A stretch of DNA of 64,000 nucleotides from positions 54,453-118,452 of the forward strand of contig NZ_QJRL01000014.1 of the NCBI RefSeq assembly GCF_003205205.1, read 5' to 3'. The translations under genes were made by a program, and so were the position numbers. Origin of the DNA: Pseudomonas sp. LB-090624. Its GTDB lineage: Bacteria > Pseudomonadota > Gammaproteobacteria > Pseudomonadales > Pseudomonadaceae. Of this stretch, positions 1-7,735 are shown piece after piece. Below the pieces are notes generated by a model. That model did not search any database and was not told the DNA's origin. It saw only the letters and a list, made by a program, of their open reading frames with translations. Each line of letters starts with the position of its first letter. Positions within the stretch are counted from its first letter, which is position 1.

Positions 1-627
1 ATTGCTGCTTAGTAGCCAGTTGCGGGGTATGAACGTACACGCCCAACCCTCTGGATCTACCCGCCCGTCGTATTGACTCCACCAGAGGGGCGGCTGATCG
101 ATGGCACCACTGGGCAAAAGTTTTAGCGTTACTGTGTCACTGCCATTTATTACCCGCACCAAGGGGGTAAGGCCAAAATGCTCACCTTCAACTTCGGGCT
201 GTGCGAGTGTGCGCACATTCGTTTGAGGCTGATAGGCGCTCTTCACGATGGCGCCATCCCACTGCCAGGCCCCACCACGCATTAGCCCCGCTGGGAGCAA
301 AAGGCTGGGGCAGTCATGGACATCTTGCTCGTTCAGTGATGAGTAACGTCTCGAATCAAGGAGGATGGACACCCCTGCCCTTGATTCAGGAATAGGCGGA
401 TAGGTATTCGGAAACACACCGCTACCGTTCCGCTCAATCAAAGGATGCAGAGCAATCCACGTCGACTCTGGGTCTACTGAGCGAAGCTGGAAATGCAGGG
501 GCTTGAGTACATTATCGCTCAGTGGATGGATTCGATCCAACTGGATGAATTTATCGGAATCAGCACGCCCCCTGAAATACAGGGCATAGGGCAACGCCCC
601 CCAGCTCATCACGGAGCGAGCCGTCAT
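1..627 (-). pseudogene. 3' part of a gene of unknown function, probably frameshifted; runs off the left edge
   Basis: A continuous open frame runs on the minus strand from about 660 to the window edge with no stop, about 200 codons, so it is very likely real coding sequence. The first ATG in this frame is at 627, but it lies inside the end of the neighbouring open frame (560-1111) and has no clear ribosome site. The two frames meet at a run of six G on the minus strand (597-602). Removing one G would join them smoothly into a single protein reading ...RDELGALPYALYFRGRAD. I therefore read it as the downstream half of one gene. I do not recognise the family. Alternatives are a translationally coupled second gene or a sequencing error. 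Confidence 0.55.
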
Positions 628-1111
628 ACGTACTGGAAAGATAGAATACGGGGTTGTTAGCCCATCCTAGTGTTACCCCACCCTCACTTTCATATACACC
701 GACGTTGGAATCGATGTCTATTTCCAGGCAAAGCTCAATGCCCTGCTCCTCCAGGATGTGCCGCACTTCGGTAACCATTCTTTTAGGCGCACCTAGTGAT
801 CGGTACAGGTGAAGATTCACGCACGAAAGGATTTTCCGCCTAACCACCAGCCGGGCTGGCCGGCCTTCACCGCCAAGCATCTGCAATCTTGACGGCCCCA
901 AGGCGCAGCGATAGAACCCTGTCGTTTGCGTTGACGTTTTGATTTCAAACTCGATATTCGCTGCGGTGAACCCTAGGCCTTGCGGCGCAAGCACATGAGC
1001 ATTCCAATATCGATTGAACTCAACCCTATTGAAAAACAGTATGAAAGGCCAGCCGTAGAGGTTGTCTACACCGGAGAGCGTTTCTCCACTTACGACTTCG
1101 TTGATATCCAC
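560..1111 (-). pseudogene. 5' part of a gene of unknown function, probably frameshifted
   Basis: This is an open frame of about 183 residues when started at GTG 1111, which gives MDINEVVSGETLSG and has GGTGG five bases upstream. An ATG at 1216 is also in frame, but it would overlap the upstream gene and read through a perfect hairpin at 1127-1163, so I prefer the later start. The frame stops at 560-562, just after passing the G6 tract at 597-602, while a second open frame continues the coding potential to the window edge. The product has no recognisable motif, signal peptide or membrane segment. It may be the first half of a protein of more than 370 residues broken by a one-base insertion. 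Confidence 0.5.
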
Positions 1112-1126
1112 TTTGGCCACCGGTGA

Positions 1127-1163
1127 TATTGACGTGCTGGTAACTTGTACCAGCACGTCAATA
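1127..1163. repeat. Perfect 16-bp inverted repeat with 5-base loop
   Basis: The arms 1127-1142 (starting TATTGACGTGCTGG) and 1148-1163 are exact reverse complements separated by ACTTG. It lies between the stop of the upstream 119-residue gene and the probable start of the next gene. It has no U-tract on either side, so it is not a canonical intrinsic terminator. It could be an mRNA-stabilising hairpin, a Rho-independent-like pause or a protein-binding palindrome. Confidence 0.8.
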
Positions 1164-1188
1164 CTGCGCAACTGGCAAAAATGACAGG

Positions 1189-1548
1189 TCAGTTGGCCTT
1201 GCCTGGGCCAACCCAATGGTAAACCGGCGCATCACCGGCGCTCTCCACCCTCACATCCGGACTATGTCGCAGCCTGACCAACAGTCGTTTACCCGCGCCG
1301 ACACTACCTACCAGCGCCTCCAGTTGCTCCAGCAACTGGGGGCCTCTGAGGTGCCCAGCCTGCCGCAGTAGCTCACGCGCGCGTGCCCACTGCCCATCTT
1401 CCTGACCAGGCGCACCGGTGATCATCGGGGTTGCTTCTGCAGTCACTTCCTGTTTCGGCACTTCTCGCCCCAGCTGCGCCCACTCTTCAGGCGCCAGCTC
1501 AATGGTCAGGTCCACCGGCCAGTCACCAATCTGTCCACGAATTCTCAC
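1189..1548 (-). CDS. Small conserved hypothetical protein (119 aa)
   Basis: The frame extends further upstream, but GTG at 1548 is the best start: it has AAAGGA six bases before it and begins MRIRGQIGDWPVDLTIELAPEEW. The product is acidic and soluble, with no signal peptide or membrane segment. The N-terminal 40 residues look like a compact beta-rich module, followed by a helical, Gln/Leu-rich stretch around residues 55-85. I cannot assign a function. It is divergent from the zinc-type operon at 1678 with about 130 bases between the start codons, so it could share the regulatory region with the Zur-like box. Confidence 0.7.
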   Translation of the reverse strand: MRIRGQIGDWPVDLTIELAPEEWAQLGREVPKQEVTAEATPMITGAPGQEDGQWARARELLRQAGHLRGPQLLEQLEALVGSVGAGKRLLVRLRHSPDVRVESAGDAPVYHWVGPGKAN

Positions 1549-1634
1549 GATGCATCCTTTGAACAAGGTCAATGCCCCCATGCTACAGGAACATGAAACC
1601 TGCACCACCCAGGCTGGCGGCCGGCAGAAAACTT

Positions 1635-1647
1635 GTTATAACATAAC
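1635..1647. promoter_or_regulatory. Zur-box-like palindrome
   Basis: GTTATAACATAAC is a perfect GTTAT-N3-ATAAC palindrome about 30 bases before the ATG of a His-rich zinc-type protein. Pseudomonas Zur sites share this core (family knowledge). Binding by Zur is inferred, supported by the gene content downstream. Confidence 0.7.
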
Positions 1648-1677
1648 TAAATCTTACAGCCCGCCTCGGAGTTGTCC

Positions 1678-2253
1678 ATGCGTCGCCTGCTACTCGCCCT
1701 GTCCCTCGCCTTGCTGCCACTGGCCGTGGCCCATGCCCACGATGACCATGATCACGATCACGCCCATGGGACCCTCGGCGCCCATGAGCATGGCGTGGCC
1801 AAGCTCAACGCCGTGCTCGATGGCAATACCCTGGAGCTGGAACTGGACAGCCCGGCCATGAACCTGGTCGGCTTCGAGCATGCCGCCAGCAGCGATGCCG
1901 ACAAGGCCAAGGTCGCCGCCGTGCGCCAGCAACTGGAACAACCCTTGAAGCTGTTCGGCCTCGCGGCGGCCGCAGGCTGCAAGGAAGACCAGCAGGAACT
2001 GGAAAGCCCGCTGTTCGGTGACGCCGCCAAAGCGGACGACGACGGTGACGAACATGAGAAAGGCCACGTGCACAGCGACATCAATGCCCACTACCAGCTG
2101 ACCTGCGCCACCCCGGAAAAACTGGCCCAGATCGACCTCACCCCGCTGTACAAGACCTTCCCGGCCACGCAGAAAATCAATGTGCAACTGATCGGCCCGA
2201 ATGGCCAGAAAGGCGTCGAGACCTCGCCAGCCAAGGCTGTGGTCGCCTTCTGA
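1678..2253 (+). CDS. DUF2796 (ZrgA-type) histidine-rich periplasmic protein
   Basis: This 191-residue protein has a signal peptide (MRRLLLALSLALLPLAVAHA, about residues 1-20). A His/Asp-rich stretch follows at once (HDDHDHDHAHG, then GAHEHG), with a second acidic His cluster near residues 120-140 (DDDGDEHEKGHVH). These are plausible zinc ligands in the periplasm. The rest fits the DUF2796/ZrgA family, members of which are Zur-controlled in Vibrio and Pseudomonas. The ATG at 1678 has GGAG upstream; a TTG two codons earlier is less likely. It is the first gene of a four-gene operon and its stop is one base from the next ATG. The probable role is to bind zinc and pass it to the ABC system downstream; that is inference. 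Confidence 0.88.
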   Translation: MRRLLLALSLALLPLAVAHAHDDHDHDHAHGTLGAHEHGVAKLNAVLDGNTLELELDSPAMNLVGFEHAASSDADKAKVAAVRQQLEQPLKLFGLAAAAGCKEDQQELESPLFGDAAKADDDGDEHEKGHVHSDINAHYQLTCATPEKLAQIDLTPLYKTFPATQKINVQLIGPNGQKGVETSPAKAVVAF

Positions 2254-2254
2254 A

Positions 2255-2965
2255 ATGAGCCAGGCGTTGATTGAACTGCAGGACCTGGTGTTCGCCTGGC
2301 CCCGCCAGGCGCCGCTGCTGGATATTCCGGCGTTCCGCCTGGATGCCGGCGAAGCGTTGTTCCTGAAAGGCCCCAGCGGCAGTGGCAAGACCACGCTGCT
2401 AGGTTTGCTGGGCGGGGTAACCGTACCCGATCAGGGCAGCATCCATTTGCTCGGCCAGGATCTTGGCAGCCTTGGCCAAGGCGCCCGTGACCGCTTCCGG
2501 GTCGACCACACCGGGTACATCTTCCAGCAGTTCAACCTGCTGCCGTTCCTGTCAGTGCGTGAGAACGTCGAGCTACCCTGCCGTTTCTCGAACAGCCGCA
2601 AGGCCCGCGCCGAGCAGCGCCATGGCAGTGTCGACCAGGCCGCCAGCACGTTGTTGGCGCACCTGGGGCTGGGCGATCCGGCGCTGCTCGCGCGCCGCGC
2701 CGACAGCCTTTCGATCGGCCAGCAGCAGCGGGTTGCCGCTGCCCGCGCACTGATCGGCCAGCCCGAACTTGTGATTGCCGACGAGCCGACCTCGGCGCTG
2801 GATGCCGATACCCGCGAAGCGTTCATCCACCTGCTGTTCGCCGAATGCCGCGCCGCCGGTTCCAGCCTGCTGTTCGTCAGCCACGACCAGAGCCTGGCGC
2901 CGCTGTTCGACCGCCACCTGTCCCTGGCTGAACTCAACCGTGCCGCCAAGCCCCGGGAGGCCTGA
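2255..2965 (+). CDS. ABC transporter ATP-binding protein (LolD/MacB type)
   Basis: This is a 236-residue ATPase with a Walker A motif (GPSGSGKTT, near residue 39), a Q-loop region (FQQFNLLPF), an ABC signature (LSIGQQQRVAAARAL), a Walker B motif (LVIADEPTSALD) and an H-loop (SHD). This is the type that pairs with FtsX-domain permeases. The ATG at 2255 follows the previous stop by one base, and the gene ends in a TGATG overlap with the permease, so the two are translationally coupled. The substrate cannot be read from the ATPase. Its position behind a His-rich protein and a Zur-like box suggests a role in zinc limitation, either import of a zinc complex or rearrangement of the envelope. Confidence 0.93.
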   Translation: MSQALIELQDLVFAWPRQAPLLDIPAFRLDAGEALFLKGPSGSGKTTLLGLLGGVTVPDQGSIHLLGQDLGSLGQGARDRFRVDHTGYIFQQFNLLPFLSVRENVELPCRFSNSRKARAEQRHGSVDQAASTLLAHLGLGDPALLARRADSLSIGQQQRVAAARALIGQPELVIADEPTSALDADTREAFIHLLFAECRAAGSSLLFVSHDQSLAPLFDRHLSLAELNRAAKPREA

Positions 2966-4230
2966 TGTACCTACTCCGCCTTGCCTTGGCCAGCCTGGCC
3001 AATCGCCGCTTTACCGCCTGCCTCACGGCCTTCGCCATCGCCCTGTCGGTGTGCCTGCTGCTGGCTGTGGAGCGGGTTCGTACCGAGGCTCGTGCCAGCT
3101 TCGCCAGCACCATCAGTGGTACCGACCTGATCGTCGGTGCGCGCTCTGGCTCGGTGAACCTGTTGCTGTATTCGGTGTTCCGCATCGGCAACGCCACCAA
3201 CAACATCCGCTGGGACAGCTTCCAGCACTATGCACACGACCCACGGGTGAAGTGGGCAATTCCGATCTCGCTGGGCGACTCGCACCGCGGCTACAGAGTG
3301 ATGGGCACCACCACAGATTACTTCAGCCGCTACCAGTACGGCCGCCGCCAGCATCTGGAACTGAGCCAAGGGCGTGAGTTTGCCAACGACCCGTTCGAGG
3401 TAGTGCTCGGCGCCGAAGTGGCCGAGGCATTGCACTACAAGCTGGGTGACAAGCTGGTGCTGGCCCACGGTGTGGCCGCAATCAGTCTGGTCAAGCACGA
3501 CGACAAGCCGTTTACCGTCGTCGGCGTACTCAAGCGCACCGGCACCCCCGTCGACCGCACCCTGCATATCAGCCTGGCCGGCATGGAGGCGATCCATATT
3601 GACTGGCACAACGGTGTACCGGCCCGCGGTGCCGGGCGGATCAGCGCCGATCAGGCGCGTACGATGGACCTGCAACCTGCCGCCATTACCGCGTTCATGC
3701 TGGGCCTGAACAACAAGATCGCCACCTTCAGCCTGCAGCGGGAGATCAACGAGTATCGCAGTGAGCCATTGCTGGCGATCCTGCCTGGCGTGGCCTTGCA
3801 GGAGTTGTGGAGCTTGATGGGCACCGCGGAGCAGGCGCTGTTCGTGGTGTCGCTGTTCGTGGTGCTGACGGGCTTGATCGGGATGCTTACGGCGATTCTC
3901 ACCAGCCTCAACGAGCGCCGCCGGGAGATGGCGATACTACGTTCGGTCGGGGCCCGGCCGTGGCATATCGCCGGGCTGCTGGTACTGGAGGCGCTGTCGC
4001 TGGCGGCTGTCGGCATTTTCGCCGGGCTGGGTTTGCTCTATGCAGGGATCGCCCTGGCGCAGGGGTATGTGCAGGCCAACTACGGTTTGTATCTGCCCCT
4101 GGCACTGCCGAGCGCGCATGAGTGGACCTTGCTGGCTATCATCCTGGGGGCGGCGTTGCTGATGGGCAGCGTGCCGGCGTGGCGGGCTTATCGGCAGTCG
4201 CTGGCCGATGGCCTGTCCATCCACCTCTGA
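2965..4230 (+). CDS. ABC transporter permease, FtsX/MacB-like
   Basis: This 421-residue inner-membrane protein has the usual FtsX-family plan: a first membrane helix at about residues 19-37, a large periplasmic domain of about 240 residues, then three helices near 290-315, 340-365 and 390-410. The stretch after TM2 (LNERRREMAILRSVGA) is the typical FtsX coupling-helix motif. It starts in the stop codon of the ATPase gene. Such permeases often act as mechanotransmitters rather than classic channels, so import by a simple pore should not be assumed. With its neighbours it matches the P. aeruginosa PA4063-PA4066 arrangement as I recall it. Confidence 0.9.
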   Translation: MYLLRLALASLANRRFTACLTAFAIALSVCLLLAVERVRTEARASFASTISGTDLIVGARSGSVNLLLYSVFRIGNATNNIRWDSFQHYAHDPRVKWAIPISLGDSHRGYRVMGTTTDYFSRYQYGRRQHLELSQGREFANDPFEVVLGAEVAEALHYKLGDKLVLAHGVAAISLVKHDDKPFTVVGVLKRTGTPVDRTLHISLAGMEAIHIDWHNGVPARGAGRISADQARTMDLQPAAITAFMLGLNNKIATFSLQREINEYRSEPLLAILPGVALQELWSLMGTAEQALFVVSLFVVLTGLIGMLTAILTSLNERRREMAILRSVGARPWHIAGLLVLEALSLAAVGIFAGLGLLYAGIALAQGYVQANYGLYLPLALPSAHEWTLLAIILGAALLMGSVPAWRAYRQSLADGLSIHL

Positions 4231-4262
4231 GTACGCGGAATGATCAGACACCTCACCACCTG

Positions 4263-4284
4263 CTTCGCGGGCACGCCCGCGAAG
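4263..4284. repeat. REP-like palindrome
   Basis: CTTCGCGGGC-AC-GCCCGCGAAG is a perfect 10-bp stem with a two-base loop, of the kind scattered through P. putida genomes. It lies between the permease stop and the preferred DUF3299 start and overlaps the longer possible reading frame of that gene. Confidence 0.7.
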
Positions 4285-4293
4285 AGGCCGGCA

Positions 4294-4806
4294 ATGCATA
4301 TGCTGCTGGCCCTGCTGTTGCTGGCAGCCATGCCTCTATGGGCCGCCGAGCCCAAGGAGCTGGACTGGCCCGCGCTGATCCCTGAAGGTGCACCGGTCAT
4401 CCCGCCGCAACTCACCCCGCTGCACGACATGTCGCAGCTCAGCAACGCCTTGTCTGCCGAGTCCGCGCCTGCCGCACGCCAACAGGCGCCTGATGCGCCT
4501 GTGGTGCAAAGCCTCGACGGCCAGCAAATCAAGCTGCCCGGCTACATCGTGCCGCTGGAAGTCAGCGAAGAAGGCCGCACCACGGAGTTCTTGCTTGTCC
4601 CCTACTACGGCGCGTGCATCCACGTACCACCGCCGCCGTCGAACCAGATCGTGCACATTTTCAGCGAAATGGGTGTGCGCGTCGAAGACCTTTACCAGCC
4701 TTACTGGATTGAAGGAAAGATGCAGGTTAGAGCCTCCAGCAGCGAGCTAGCCGATGCCGGCTACCAGATGGAAGCGGAGAAAATATACGTTTATGAGCTG
4801 AAATGA
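4294..4806 (+). CDS. DUF3299 periplasmic protein of the zinc-type operon
   Basis: The 170-residue product starts MHMLLALLLLAAMPLWA, a clear signal peptide. The conserved DUF3299 core follows (GYIVPLE, then LLVPYYGACIHVPPPPSNQ), containing one Cys-x-His and a proline run. An earlier ATG at 4240 is in frame, but it would translate the REP palindrome and put a charged 18-residue leader before the hydrophobic stretch; AGAGG also lies six bases before 4294. As the last gene of the Zur-box operon it is probably exported and works with the FtsX-type transporter. No enzymatic activity is known to me for the family. Confidence 0.85.
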   Translation: MHMLLALLLLAAMPLWAAEPKELDWPALIPEGAPVIPPQLTPLHDMSQLSNALSAESAPAARQQAPDAPVVQSLDGQQIKLPGYIVPLEVSEEGRTTEFLLVPYYGACIHVPPPPSNQIVHIFSEMGVRVEDLYQPYWIEGKMQVRASSSELADAGYQMEAEKIYVYELK

Positions 4807-4836
4807 GAACCGCTTCGAATTTGTAACGACGCTTCT

Positions 4837-4850
4837 TTGAGCTGGGTCAA
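4837..4850. promoter_or_regulatory. Anr/FNR-like box upstream of oprG
   Basis: TTGAGCTGGGTCAA keeps the TTGA-N6-TCAA half-sites of the Anr/FNR consensus. It lies about 65 bases before the oprG ATG. OprG homologues are known to respond to oxygen limitation through Anr in P. aeruginosa; use here is inferred. Confidence 0.5.
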
Positions 4851-4915
4851 ACAATCCGTTTAGACGGCTCCGTACCATTGGACTACTCGATTACTCACGT
4901 CCTTTGGGAGCTTCC

Positions 4916-5599
4916 ATGAACAAGTCCTTGCTCGGCGCCTCACTTGTGGCCCTTGCGCTCGCCGCCCCTGCCGCCCATGCCTACCAGGCCGGAGACATGA
5001 TCCTGCGCGCTGGTGCCATCACCACCGCACCGAACGAAAGCAGTGGCGACCTGAAATTCGACGGCAACAAGGTTTCGGGCACCAAGGCGACTCTGGATAG
5101 CGACACCCAGCTGGGCTTGACCTTCGCCTACATGCTCACCGACCACATCGGCCTGGAACTGCTGGCAGCCACCCCGTTCAAGCACACCGTCGGCGTCAAG
5201 GGCCTGGGCGGCGGCCTGGACGGCAAGCTGGCCGACATCAAGCAACTGCCGCCGACACTGTCGCTGCAGTACTACCCGATGGAGCCGAACTCCAGGTTCC
5301 AGCCATATGCCGGTGTCGGCATCAACTACACCTTGTTCTTCGATGAAGACTTGAGCAGCGCCCGCAAGCAGCAAGGCTTCAGCAACCTGAAGCTGCAGGA
5401 CTCTGTCGGCATCGCCGGCCAGCTGGGTATGGACTACATGCTCACCGAAAACCTGCTGGTCAACGCTTCGGTCTGGTACGTCGACATCGACACCAAGGCC
5501 AGCGTCAACGGCCCGACTGCGCTGGGCTATAGCAAGACCAAGGTCGACGTCGACGTCGACCCATGGGTGTACATGGTCGGCCTCGGCTACAAGTTCTGA
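4916..5599 (+). CDS. oprG: Outer membrane protein OprG (OmpW family)
   Basis: This 227-residue protein has a signal peptide of about 22 residues (ends PAAHA, then YQAGD) and a mature part with alternating beta-strand pattern, ending in YMVGLGYKF, the C-terminal aromatic signal for BAM insertion. Length and pattern fit the eight-stranded OmpW/OprG barrel, which passes small hydrophobic molecules across the outer membrane. GGGAG precedes the ATG at 4916; a TTG four codons upstream is less likely. It is transcribed alone behind an Anr-like box and followed by a good terminator. The adjacency to the zinc operon matches P. aeruginosa gene order as I recall it. Confidence 0.93.
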   Translation: MNKSLLGASLVALALAAPAAHAYQAGDMILRAGAITTAPNESSGDLKFDGNKVSGTKATLDSDTQLGLTFAYMLTDHIGLELLAATPFKHTVGVKGLGGGLDGKLADIKQLPPTLSLQYYPMEPNSRFQPYAGVGINYTLFFDEDLSSARKQQGFSNLKLQDSVGIAGQLGMDYMLTENLLVNASVWYVDIDTKASVNGPTALGYSKTKVDVDVDPWVYMVGLGYKF

Positions 5600-5611
5600 G
5601 CGGCACACTGC

Positions 5612-5637
5612 AGGGCGGCTTCGGCCGCCCTTGTTTT
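5612..5637 (+). terminator. Rho-independent terminator of oprG
   Basis: AGGGCGGC-TTCG-GCCGCCCT is an 8-bp stem with a UUCG tetraloop, followed by TGTTTT. Confidence 0.88.
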
Positions 5638-5711
5638 CTGCGGCCATAGCCAGCAGCCAAAAGCCGCCGCGCTGATCGCCATGGCCAGGGCGCAGAGCGC
5701 CCCAATGGGAA

Positions 5712-6644
5712 TCAGCTTTTGCCCAGCAGCCGCGCCAAACCCTCGACCATCGGCGTCGCCTGCGGAAAATCGAACCGCGCCAGCAGGCGCTGGTTCTCCG
5801 CTCGCGAATGGCGGATATCACCCGATCGCGCCGCCGCATAGCTGATCGCTGGCAAGCTCCCCACAACCTTCTCCAGCGCAGCCAGCAACTGGTTCAGTGA
5901 GGTCGCCTGGTTCAGCCCGATGTTCACCGCCCCCTCCTCAACCTGCGGCTGCTCCAGTGCCTGCACCATCACCTGCACCAGGTCGCCCACGTAAAGGAAG
6001 TCACGGGTCTGCTCGCCGTCACCGAACACTGTAATCGGCAAGCCCTGCACAGCGCGCTCGCAGAAGATGCTGATCACCCCGGAATACGGTGAGGAAGGGT
6101 CCTGCCGTGGCCCGAAGATATTGAAGAAGCGAAACACCACCGGCTCCAGGCCATGCTGGCGACGGTAGAAGTCCAGGTACTGCTCACTGGCCAGCTTGTC
6201 CACGGCATAAGGGGTCAACGGCGCCTTGGGCGTGTCTTCGGCAATCGACTCCCCTTCACCATTGTTGCCGTACACCGCTGCGCTGGAGGCAAACAGCACC
6301 CGACGCAGGCCATGCACGCGCATGGCTTCGCAAACGTTGAGGGTACCGATGAAGTTACTCTGGTGGGTACGCACCGGGTCTTCGACCGAGGCCTGAACCG
6401 ACGCTACCGCTGCCAGATGCACCACAGCACGGCAGCCAGCCGCCGCCTGAGTGACCAGCCCTGCATCGGCAACATCACCTTCGATCAGTTCCAGCCGTGG
6501 GTGGTCGACCTGCAGATTGCTTCGCCGGCCGGTGGAGAAGTCGTCGAGAATGCGTACGGCGTAGCCTTTGTCCAACAACGCATCGCACAGGTGGGAGCCA
6601 ATGAAGCCGGCACCGCCGGTGATCAGGATGGGGGCGTCAGCCAT
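5712..6644 (-). CDS. NAD-dependent epimerase/dehydratase (extended SDR)
   Basis: The 310-residue protein begins with a Rossmann nucleotide-binding motif (GGAGFIGSH, about residues 9-17) and carries the catalytic Ser region (SSAAVYG) and YxxxK (YAVDK). It ends in a typical C-terminal substrate domain (NIFGPRQDPSSPYSGV, FGDGEQTRDF). This is the UDP-glucose/UDP-N-acetylglucosamine 4-epimerase type, so it probably acts on a UDP-sugar for surface polysaccharide. The ATG at 6644 overlaps the stop of the upstream gene by eight bases, so the pair is coupled. There is no glycosyltransferase nearby, so the exact substrate stays open. Confidence 0.9.
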   Translation of the reverse strand: MADAPILITGGAGFIGSHLCDALLDKGYAVRILDDFSTGRRSNLQVDHPRLELIEGDVADAGLVTQAAAGCRAVVHLAAVASVQASVEDPVRTHQSNFIGTLNVCEAMRVHGLRRVLFASSAAVYGNNGEGESIAEDTPKAPLTPYAVDKLASEQYLDFYRRQHGLEPVVFRFFNIFGPRQDPSSPYSGVISIFCERAVQGLPITVFGDGEQTRDFLYVGDLVQVMVQALEQPQVEEGAVNIGLNQATSLNQLLAALEKVVGSLPAISYAAARSGDIRHSRAENQRLLARFDFPQATPMVEGLARLLGKS

Positions 6645-7521
6645 GGCGGTAGAACCGGTCCAGTAGAGGCGGCAAGCCCGCGCGCCAGGCACGCGGCTTG
6701 ATGCCGAAGGTATGAAGGATTTTCTTGCAGGCCAATACCGCGTGCTGTGGCTCTTCGCTGGCGTCCGGGCGCGCGGCATGGGCCTGCGGGGTGGGTGCCT
6801 GCACCGCCAGTTGGCGGTACTGACCGGCCTCGGCGAGAATCGCCTGGCCCAGCGCCAGCGGCGTAGTCGCCTCGTTGCCGGCGTAATGGTAGGTGCCCCA
6901 CAGCGGCGCACTGCAGTCGAGTTGCTTGAGCACCGACAGGATCACCCGAGCGGCATCGTCGACCGGGGTAGGGTTGCCACGCCGGTCATCGGCCAACAGC
7001 AATTCCTGCGGTTGCTCGGCACGTGTCAGGAAACGGCCCAGCGAGCCATCGATGCTTTCGTCGAGCAACCAGCCAAAGCGCAGCAGCACATGCTGCGGGC
7101 AGGCCGCGCGCACGCTCTGCTCGATGCGCCACAGCGCCTGACCACGCAAGCCCAACGGCACGGGCTCGTCTTTCTCGCTGTAGGCCGTGGCTCGCGCCCC
7201 ATCAAACACCCGGTAGCTGGAAGGCTGCACCAGGGTGATCTGATGGTGCTGGCACAGCTCTGCCAGCCGTTCCACCGCCCGCTCCTGTAGCGCCAGGCGC
7301 GGCTCGCTGACCGACTCGGCCTGGAACCAGTCGAAATAATAGGCCAGATTGACCAGGGCGTCGGGGCGGTGGTCGTCGAGCAACTGCGTAAGGCTGGACG
7401 GCGTCCAGCCATTCTCGGGCGGGCGCGGCGCCAGAAATGCGATGTCCTCCTCGGCCCCAAGACGAATCAGCGCTTGCCCGAGGGCATTGCCACCACCCAA
7501 CAGCATTAGGCGCATACGCAT
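6637..7521 (-). CDS. RmlD-like SDR family protein lacking the catalytic YxxxK
   Basis: This is a 294-residue protein of the dTDP-4-dehydrorhamnose reductase (RmlD) fold: an N-terminal nucleotide-binding loop (LGGGNALGQ), an RmlD-like VFDG segment and a C-terminal substrate region. At the place where RmlD has PLNVYGxxK, this protein has PLGLRGQALW, so both the Tyr and the Lys of the SDR dyad appear replaced, and the expected middle Gly of GxxGxxG is Asn. It may be a non-catalytic partner of the epimerase encoded next to it, with which it overlaps. The start is chosen at the first of two ATGs (7521, 7515); no strong ribosome site is visible. Confidence 0.8.
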   Translation of the reverse strand: MRMRLMLLGGGNALGQALIRLGAEEDIAFLAPRPPENGWTPSSLTQLLDDHRPDALVNLAYYFDWFQAESVSEPRLALQERAVERLAELCQHHQITLVQPSSYRVFDGARATAYSEKDEPVPLGLRGQALWRIEQSVRAACPQHVLLRFGWLLDESIDGSLGRFLTRAEQPQELLLADDRRGNPTPVDDAARVILSVLKQLDCSAPLWGTYHYAGNEATTPLALGQAILAEAGQYRQLAVQAPTPQAHAARPDASEEPQHAVLACKKILHTFGIKPRAWRAGLPPLLDRFYRHG

Positions 7522-7735
7522 AGAGTCAGCAGATCCGGAGAGGTTGTTGAAGGAAAGGGGCCATTTTGCGGTTTCCTGCCCGGGAAGTCCAACACCGGAC
7601 CCGTTCGATGCCACAGGGCGCGATTCCACAGTTTCACCGCTCAATACCGCCGCAGACAGAAATTTCCTACGACATACGAGGCATGGGCTGACTACCACAT
7701 CACGGCATAACGCCATTGAATAGTCGACTCCCCAC

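Noticed and set aside
201..395. Small plus-strand frame near the left edge
   Set aside because: Lies opposite the long continuous minus-strand coding frame running off the window.
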